Part shown: piece after piece, positions 6,940-10,850 of the stretch | Layout of the letters: the number at the start of each line of letters is the position of its first letter | Numbering within the stretch: position 1 is the stretch's first letter | Source: Eubacteriales bacterium | GTDB taxonomy: Bacteria; Bacillota_A; Clostridia; Christensenellales; Aristaeellaceae | NCBI GenBank assembly: GCA_030528845.1 | Contig: JAUMYC010000057.1 | Location: 2,030-12,879, forward strand | Direction of reading: 5' to 3' | DNA: 10,850 nt | Program-made: the position numbers and the translations under genes | Notes under the pieces: generated by a model | Seen by the model: the letters and a program-made list of their open reading frames with translations, nothing else | What the model was told of the DNA's origin: nothing | Database searches by the model: none

Positions 6940-8046
6940 ATGCATTTTTCAGTGGGGATGCTGGCCCATGTCGACGCGGGCAAGACCACCTTCTGCGAGC
7001 AGCTGCTCTATCAGACCAAGGCGATCCGCACGCCGGGCCGGGTGGATCACGCCGACGCGTTCATGGACGATCATCCGCTCGAGCGGCAGCGGGGCATCAC
7101 CATCTTCAGCGCGCAGGCCGCCATCGAGGCGGGCGGAAACGTGCTGCAGCTGGTCGACACCCCCGGCCATGCGGATTTTTCCGCCGAGATGGAGCGAGCC
7201 GTGAGCGTGATCGACGCGGCGGTGCTGCTCATTTCCTGCGCCGAGGGCGTGCAGGCGCATACGAGGACGGTCTGGAAGGTGCTGCGGCAGTATAACGTGC
7301 CGGTGTGCATTTTTCTGAACAAGACCGACCGCGCCGGAGCGGACCCGGACGGGATCCTCGCGCAGCTGCGGGAGGAGTTTTCTTCCGATATCGTGGATAT
7401 GCGCCGCTGGCCCGAGGAGGAGGCCTTCGCCGAGGAGACCGCCGGGCGTGACGAGGCGCTTCTGGAGCGCTATCTGGGCGGCGATTTTGAGAAGGAGAGC
7501 TGGCTGCGCGCCCTCTCCGGGCAGTTCCGCCGCAGGGAGATCTTCCCCGTGCTGGCGGGCTCCGCGCTGCAGGGCACAGGGGTGAGCGAGGCGCTCGACC
7601 TGCTCTCGAGCCTGCTCTCGCGCTTTCCCGACCCCGCCGCAAGGGCAAACGAGCCCTTGAGCGCGCGGGTGTATAAGGTGCGCGCGGATCACAGCGCGGG
7701 CCGGCTGGTCTATATGAAGCTGCTCTCCGGCACGCTCAGCGCGCGGGACAAGATCGGCCCCGATGAGGAAAAGGTGACGAACCTGTACAGCGTGCAGGGC
7801 GGCCGCCTTGCCGTGCTGGACAGGGCCGTGCCCGGCATGCTCTGCGCCGCGGCGGGGCTTTCCGCAAGGGCGGGAGACGTACTGGGCGCGGGCGCGCAGG
7901 CGCAGGAAAAGGCGCTCATGCCCATGCTGCGCTCGACGGGGCGCCGCCCTCCAAGCTGCTCGCCGCCATGCGCATTCTGGAAGACGAAGACCCGCTGCTG
8001 GTGGCACAATGGCAGGAAAAGACGCAGACGGTCGCCGTGCGCGTGA
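6940..8046 (+). CDS. TetM/EF-G-like translational GTPase, N-terminal part of a frameshifted gene
   Basis: The GTPase and second domains of a ribosomal-protection/EF-G-type factor. Seen: G1 AHVDAGKTT (9-17), G2 RGITI (51-55), G3 DTPGH (73-77), G4 NKTD (127-130), G5 GSAL (207-210). True coding ends near residue 334 (about 7941); the remaining 34 residues (Arg/Pro/Lys-rich, ending in CA at 8046) are out-of-frame read-through. The original frame continues in the -1 frame at 7941 (APPSKLLAAM then RILEDEDPLL), so adding one G to the GGGG at 7938-7941 would restore a protein of about 644 residues, close to the 639 of Tet(M). The start ATG has GGGGAGG 11 bases upstream, a rather long spacing. It follows the activase gene by 41 bases and may share its transcript. 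Either a sequencing error or a recent pseudogene. Confidence 0.85.
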   Translation: MHFSVGMLAHVDAGKTTFCEQLLYQTKAIRTPGRVDHADAFMDDHPLERQRGITIFSAQAAIEAGGNVLQLVDTPGHADFSAEMERAVSVIDAAVLLISCAEGVQAHTRTVWKVLRQYNVPVCIFLNKTDRAGADPDGILAQLREEFSSDIVDMRRWPEEEAFAEETAGRDEALLERYLGGDFEKESWLRALSGQFRRREIFPVLAGSALQGTGVSEALDLLSSLLSRFPDPAARANEPLSARVYKVRADHSAGRLVYMKLLSGTLSARDKIGPDEEKVTNLYSVQGGRLAVLDRAVPGMLCAAAGLSARAGDVLGAGAQAQEKALMPMLRSTGRRPPSCSPPCAFWKTKTRCWWHNGRKRRRRSPCA

Positions 8047-8873
8047 TGGGTGCGGTGCAGCTGGAGACCATGACGGAGATCCTCAAAAGCCGCTTTGGCC
8101 TGAACGTGCGCTTCGGCCCGTGTAAGGTACGTTATATGGAAACCGTCGCCGCCGAGACGATGGGCGTGGGGCATTACGAGCCGCTGCGCCATTATGCCGA
8201 GGTGCGCGTGCGGCTCGTGCCCATGCCGCGCGGCAGCGGCGTTTCGTTCGAAAGCGAATGCCACGTCGATTTCCTGCCGCTGCAGTGGCAGAACGCCATC
8301 GCGGAGATCCTGCTCAAGAAAAAGCACTTGGGCGTGCTGACCGGCGCGGAGCTGACCGACGTGAAGATCGTCCTCGTCAACGGACGGCATCACCTCAAGC
8401 ACACCGAGGGCGGCGATTTTTACGAGGCCGCCTGCCGGGCCGTGCGCAACGCGCTCATGCGCGGGGAGAGCCGCCTGCTGGAGCCCGTCTGCCGCTTCAG
8501 CATCACGGCGCAGGCCGGGCAGTACGACCTTCTGCTGCGAGAGCTTTTGCGGATCCAGGCCGACACCGACGTGATGGAGCGCACGAGCGCAAAATGCGAG
8601 CTCGGCGGCACGGCGCCCGCCTCGTCCTTCCTGGAGCTGCTCGAACAGCTGCCCGCGCTCACCCACGGGCAGGGCAGCGCGCAATGGGAACACATCGGCT
8701 ATCAGGAATGTCATAACGCCGGGGAGATCATCGAACAGGCGGCCTACGACCCGCTGGCCGACACGGAAAACCCGCCGCATTCCGTCTTCTGCCAGAAGGG
8801 CGCGGGCTTTACCGTGCAGTGGGACCGCGTGGAGGACTGGGCGCATACGGGCCTGAGCGCGAATTACGGCTGA
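7968..8873 (+). CDS. TetM/EF-G-like translational GTPase, C-terminal part of the same frameshifted gene
   Basis: This segment (301 residues from the internal ATG) carries the EF-G-like domains III-V: RILEDEDPLLVAQW and GAVQLETMTEILKSRF match domain III, and VRYMETV followed by PMPRGSGVSFES matches the start of domain IV as in Tet(M). The internal ATG has no ribosome binding site, so the piece is probably not a separate gene; coding really resumes at about 7941. In place of the Tet(M)/Tet(O) domain IV loop (YSPVSTPADF) that displaces tetracycline, it has NGRHHLKHTEGGDFYEA (139-155 here), and its C-terminus ends in PPHSVFCQKGAGFTVQWDRVEDW, unlike Tet(M). It therefore probably belongs to an uncharacterised clostridial branch of the family and should not be read as proof of tetracycline resistance. 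The stop at 8871-8873 is followed by a hairpin at 8887-8914. Confidence 0.8.
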   Translation: MRILEDEDPLLVAQWQEKTQTVAVRVMGAVQLETMTEILKSRFGLNVRFGPCKVRYMETVAAETMGVGHYEPLRHYAEVRVRLVPMPRGSGVSFESECHVDFLPLQWQNAIAEILLKKKHLGVLTGAELTDVKIVLVNGRHHLKHTEGGDFYEAACRAVRNALMRGESRLLEPVCRFSITAQAGQYDLLLRELLRIQADTDVMERTSAKCELGGTAPASSFLELLEQLPALTHGQGSAQWEHIGYQECHNAGEIIEQAAYDPLADTENPPHSVFCQKGAGFTVQWDRVEDWAHTGLSANYG

Positions 8874-8886
8874 TTTTACGGGGAAA

Positions 8887-8914
8887 ATGCACCCGGCTGC
8901 ATGGCTGGGTGCAT
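8887..8914 (+). terminator. Hairpin after the GTPase gene, possible weak terminator
   Basis: ATGCACCC (8887-8894) and GGGTGCAT (8907-8914) form a perfect 8-bp stem that can extend inward through G-T, G-C and C-G pairs to a small loop. It begins 13 bases after the stop at 8873. No T-run follows on the plus strand (AATCATAGG), and only TTTT follows on the minus strand, so termination efficiency is doubtful. Its right arm overlaps the first ARG box. Confidence 0.4.
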
Positions 8915-8945
8915 AATCATAGGATTATATGCATAATTATACATT
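8908..8945 (+). promoter_or_regulatory. Tandem ARG boxes (predicted ArgR operator) upstream of argG
   Basis: TGCATAATTATACA (8930-8943) fits the ARG-box core TG-n-AT-wwww-AT-n-CA on both half-sites. TGCATAATCATAGG (8910-8923) matches the left half-site and central bases but ends in GG instead of CA. The cores begin 20 bases apart, so two 18-bp boxes would be separated by 2 bp, the spacing at which an ArgR hexamer binds paired boxes in known arginine operators. Position directly upstream of argG supports the reading. Confidence 0.7.
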
Positions 8946-8969
8946 ATAGAGTGTTAAATATCGGTTTAC

Positions 8970-8987
8970 ATTGCATATTCATCCAGA
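8970..8987 (+). promoter_or_regulatory. Further ARG box close to the argG -35 element
   Basis: TGCATATTCATCCA (8972-8985) fits the TG-n-AT-nnnn-AT-n-CA core on both half-sites and lies 9 bases before the -35 hexamer (8995-9000). A very degenerate partner, TGTTAAATATCGG, starts 20 bases earlier at 8952, again at box-pair spacing. A lone TGCAT half-site at 9013 overlaps the -10. Repressor bound at 8970-8987 could block RNA polymerase. Confidence 0.6.
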
Positions 8988-8994
8988 TTAGCCC

Positions 8995-9022
8995 TTGACA
9001 AGCGGCGGCGGATGCATATAAT
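8995..9022 (+). promoter_or_regulatory. argG: Consensus sigma-A promoter of argG
   Basis: TTGACA (8995-9000) and TATAAT (9017-9022) are both perfect consensus hexamers separated by 16 bases. Transcription would start near 9029, giving a leader of about 105 bases before the argG ATG. A strong core promoter flanked by ARG boxes fits a gene held down by repression when arginine is abundant. Confidence 0.88.
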
Positions 9023-9043
9023 AAAGAAACATCAGGCTTTGTT

Positions 9044-9088
9044 CGCCCGAAAGGCAGCCGCTGTGCTGCCTGTATGCTGCAAAGGGCG
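9044..9088 (+). other. Stem-loop structure in the argG leader
   Basis: AGGCAGC (9052-9058) and GCTGCCT (9065-9071) form a perfect 7-bp stem with the loop CGCTGT; an outer CGCCC/GGGCG pairing (9044-9048 with 9084-9088) could enclose it. A CTTTG/CAAAG pairing (9037-9041 with 9080-9084) competes with the outer stem. There is no T-run after it and no T-box or leader-peptide signature, so its role is unknown. The ribosome binding site GGAGG (9121-9125), 8 bases before the ATG, lies outside it. Confidence 0.4.
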
Positions 9089-9133
9089 GCGGGCCGTTCC
9101 TTGCAAAAATAATCATGTCTGGAGGATATACTC

Positions 9134-10354
9134 ATGAAGAAGGAAGAGATCAAGAAGGTCGTTCTGGCGTACTCCGGCGGTCTGGATACGTCCATCATCA
9201 TCCCGTGGCTGAAGGAAAACTATAACAACTGCGAAGTCATCGCCGTTTCCGGAAACGTGGGACAGGGCGATGAACTGGAAGGTCTGGAGGAAAAAGCCAT
9301 CAAGACCGGCGCGTCCAAGCTGTATGTGCTGGATCTGACCGATGAATACGTCGATGAGTATATCATCCCGACCATGAAGGCCGGTGCTGTGTATGAAGAA
9401 TATCTCCTTGGCACCAGCCATGCCCGGCCGTGCATCGCAAAAGGCCTGGTAGAGATCGCCCTGAAAGAAGGCGCAGATGCCATCTGCCATGGCTGCACCG
9501 GAAAAGGCAATGACCAGGTCCGGTTTGAACTGGCCATCAAACACTTTGCTCCGGAAATGCCGATCATCGCTCCTTGGAGGGAGTGGAGCATCAAGTCCCG
9601 GGAAGAAGAGATCGATTATGCGGAAGCACATAACATCCCGCTGAAGATCAACCGTGAGACCAATTATTCCAAAGACAAAAACCTGTGGCATTTATCCCAT
9701 GAAGGACTGGATCTGGAAGACACCGGCAACGAGCCGCTTTATGATAAAGAAGGATTCCTGGAGATGGGCGTTTCTCCGCTGAAGGCACCGGATGAGCCGA
9801 CCTATATCACCCTGGATTTCGAAGAAGGAAAACCGGTGGCGCTGAATGGCGAAAAAATGAGCGCAAAAGAGATCATCCTGAAGCTGAACGAACTGGGCGG
9901 CGCAAACGGCATCGGCCTTCTGGATATCGTGGAGAACCGGCTGGTCGGCATGAAATGCCGTGGCGTCTATGAGACTCCGGGAGGAACCATTCTGTATAAG
10001 GCACACGAGTATTTAGAGAGTGTCTGCCTGGATAAAATGACGCTGCATGAAAAACAGAAAATCGCGATCACTTTTGCGGAATTAGTATATAATGGGCAAT
10101 GGTTTACGCCTCTGCGGGAAGCACTCTCTGCATTTGTGGATAAGACACAGGAGCATGTGACCGGACAGGTGAAACTGAAACTCTACAAAGGCAATATCAT
10201 CAAAGCCGGCGTATGGAGCGACTATTCCCTTTACAGCGAAGACATTGCGACCTTCGGCGAAAGCGATTACAACCAGAAAGATTCCGAAGGCTTCATCAAT
10301 CTGTTTGGTCTTCCGATCAAAGTGCAGGCGATGGTCGACGCAAAGAACAAATAA
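9134..10354 (+). CDS. argG: Argininosuccinate synthase
   Basis: A 406-residue, full-length argininosuccinate synthase (family usual length about 400-445). It joins citrulline and aspartate using ATP to make argininosuccinate, the penultimate step of arginine synthesis, in the cytoplasm. The N-terminal ATP-binding PP-loop AYSGGLDTS (12-20) is intact. Further family signatures include [68 protein letters not shown] and the C-terminal KLYKGN region. The ATG at 9134 has GGAGG 8 bases upstream. The stop (10352-10354) is 10 bases before argC, so both are in one operon behind a consensus promoter and predicted ARG boxes. The codon use is visibly less GC-rich than in the genes to its left (about 45% GC in sampled lines against about 68%), which may point to transfer or a different genomic origin. 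Confidence 0.97.
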   Translation: MKKEEIKKVVLAYSGGLDTSIIIPWLKENYNNCEVIAVSGNVGQGDELEGLEEKAIKTGASKLYVLDLTDEYVDEYIIPTMKAGAVYEEYLLGTSHARPCIAKGLVEIALKEGADAICHGCTGKGNDQVRFELAIKHFAPEMPIIAPWREWSIKSREEEIDYAEAHNIPLKINRETNYSKDKNLWHLSHEGLDLEDTGNEPLYDKEGFLEMGVSPLKAPDEPTYITLDFEEGKPVALNGEKMSAKEIILKLNELGGANGIGLLDIVENRLVGMKCRGVYETPGGTILYKAHEYLESVCLDKMTLHEKQKIAITFAELVYNGQWFTPLREALSAFVDKTQEHVTGQVKLKLYKGNIIKAGVWSDYSLYSEDIATFGESDYNQKDSEGFINLFGLPIKVQAMVDAKNK

Positions 10355-10364
10355 GAGGCAGCAC

Positions 10365-10850
10365 ATGAAAAAAGTATTTATTGACGGAAGCGCGGGAACG
10401 ACCGGACTGAAAGTTGCAGCAAGACTTGCTAAGCGGAAAGACATTGAGGTGATCACGCTGGACGAAGCGGTGCGGAAGGATGTTAAGGCGCGCCAGGATG
10501 CGATGAACCAGGCGGACGTGGTCTTCCTCTGTCTCCCGGACGATGCGGCAAAAGAAGCAGTGACGCTGGTGGAAAATGCGGATACGGTGATCATCGATAC
10601 TTCCACCGCGCACCGGGTCGCTGAAGGCTGGACCTACGGTTTTGCAGAACTCGCAGGGCTCAGGGAGCAGATCCAAAACGGAAAGCGGATCGCAAACCCG
10701 GGATGCCACGCCAGCGGTTTTCTTTCCCTGGCAACACCTTTGACAGAAAAAGGGGTCATCCCGAAGGATATGCAGCTTTCCTGCTTCTCCCTGACCGGTT
10801 ATTCCGGCGGCGGCAAAAAGATGATCGCCCAATACGAAGAAGAAGGAAGA
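10365..10850 (+). CDS. argC: N-acetyl-gamma-glutamyl-phosphate reductase, 5' part (runs off window)
   Basis: The first 162 residues are visible, open to the end of the window. ArgC reduces N-acetylglutamyl phosphate to the semialdehyde with NADPH, an early arginine synthesis step in the cytoplasm. The N-terminus MKKVFIDGSAGTTGLKVAAR carries the nucleotide-binding GSAGTTG (8-14). The catalytic cysteine is Cys114 in NPGCHASGF (111-119). VVFLCLPDD (52-60) and IIDTSTAHR (76-84) are further family matches. The compact start and HASGF context resemble the shorter type 2 ArgC (about 310 residues) rather than the E. coli type. The ATG at 10365 has GAGG (10355-10358) 6 bases upstream, only 10 bases after argG, so it is co-transcribed and probably shares ArgR control. 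Its base composition is like argG's. Confidence 0.95.
   Translation, partial: MKKVFIDGSAGTTGLKVAARLAKRKDIEVITLDEAVRKDVKARQDAMNQADVVFLCLPDDAAKEAVTLVENADTVIIDTSTAHRVAEGWTYGFAELAGLREQIQNGKRIANPGCHASGFLSLATPLTEKGVIPKDMQLSCFSLTGYSGGGKKMIAQYEEEGR

Noticed and set aside
7930..7970. Programmed -1 ribosomal frameshift in the GTPase gene
   Set aside because: The region has a G4 run but no good X-XXY-YYZ slippery heptamer in the zero frame and no clear downstream pseudoknot; this family is not known to use frameshifting. An indel is simpler.
6949..8846. Minus-strand open frames opposite the GTPase gene
   Set aside because: Shadow frames of GC-rich coding DNA; no start signals and no family resemblance.
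6940..8873. Tetracycline resistance gene
   Set aside because: The overall fold is TetM-like, but the tetracycline-displacing domain IV loop and the C-terminus do not match Tet(M)/Tet(O), and the gene is frameshifted.
9029..9133. T-box or arginine attenuator leader peptide before argG
   Set aside because: No T-box-like conserved sequence, no terminator with T-run, and no short reading frame rich in Arg codons was seen.

Overview
The window most likely comes from a high-GC member of the Clostridia (Bacillota), probably a gut-type anaerobe. Evidence: strong AGGAGG-type ribosome binding sites, sigma-A-type promoters, an oxygen-sensitive glycyl radical enzyme with its activase, a HelD RNA polymerase-recycling helicase, a TetM-like GTPase, and ArgR-type operators. 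No 16S or other phylogenetic marker is present, so the assignment is an inference.

Layout. Left arm (1-3758, minus strand): the start of a BaiN/HI0933-type flavoprotein (cut by the window edge) overlaps the end of helD by 4 bases (ATGA) and so lies in the same operon. Upstream of helD is a separate HtrA-like secreted or membrane-anchored serine protease gene, closed by a perfect 15-bp stem terminator (2478-2510 plus T-tract). Centre (3759-8873, plus strand): a divergent intergenic region carries a near-consensus extended -10 promoter (3917-3945). It drives a short, divergent glycyl radical enzyme (678 aa), a radical-SAM activase that starts inside the enzyme's stop codon (GTGA), and, 41 bases further on, a TetM/EF-G-like GTPase gene broken by a one-base frameshift at a G4 run (7938-7941). 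Right arm (8874-10850): a 260-bp regulatory region with three good ARG boxes and one degenerate box, a TTGACA/TATAAT promoter and a structured leader precedes argG and the 5' half of argC, two arginine biosynthesis genes.

How the genes work together. argG-argC form an arginine biosynthesis operon probably controlled by ArgR. The glycyl radical enzyme and activase form a complete minimal pair (activase makes the glycyl radical on Gly654), but no neighbouring transporter, microcompartment or downstream enzyme hints at the substrate. HelD and the GTPase both act on central machines (RNA polymerase, ribosome) and are not evidently connected to the other genes.

The best candidate for something undescribed is the glycyl radical enzyme: about 100 residues shorter than characterised relatives, with the active-site sequence ACWEF and the radical loop RVWGWSGYF. 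Second is the ARG-box array upstream of argG. Base composition drops sharply from roughly 65% GC in the left and centre to about 45-50% from the argG region onward (hand estimate from sample lines).
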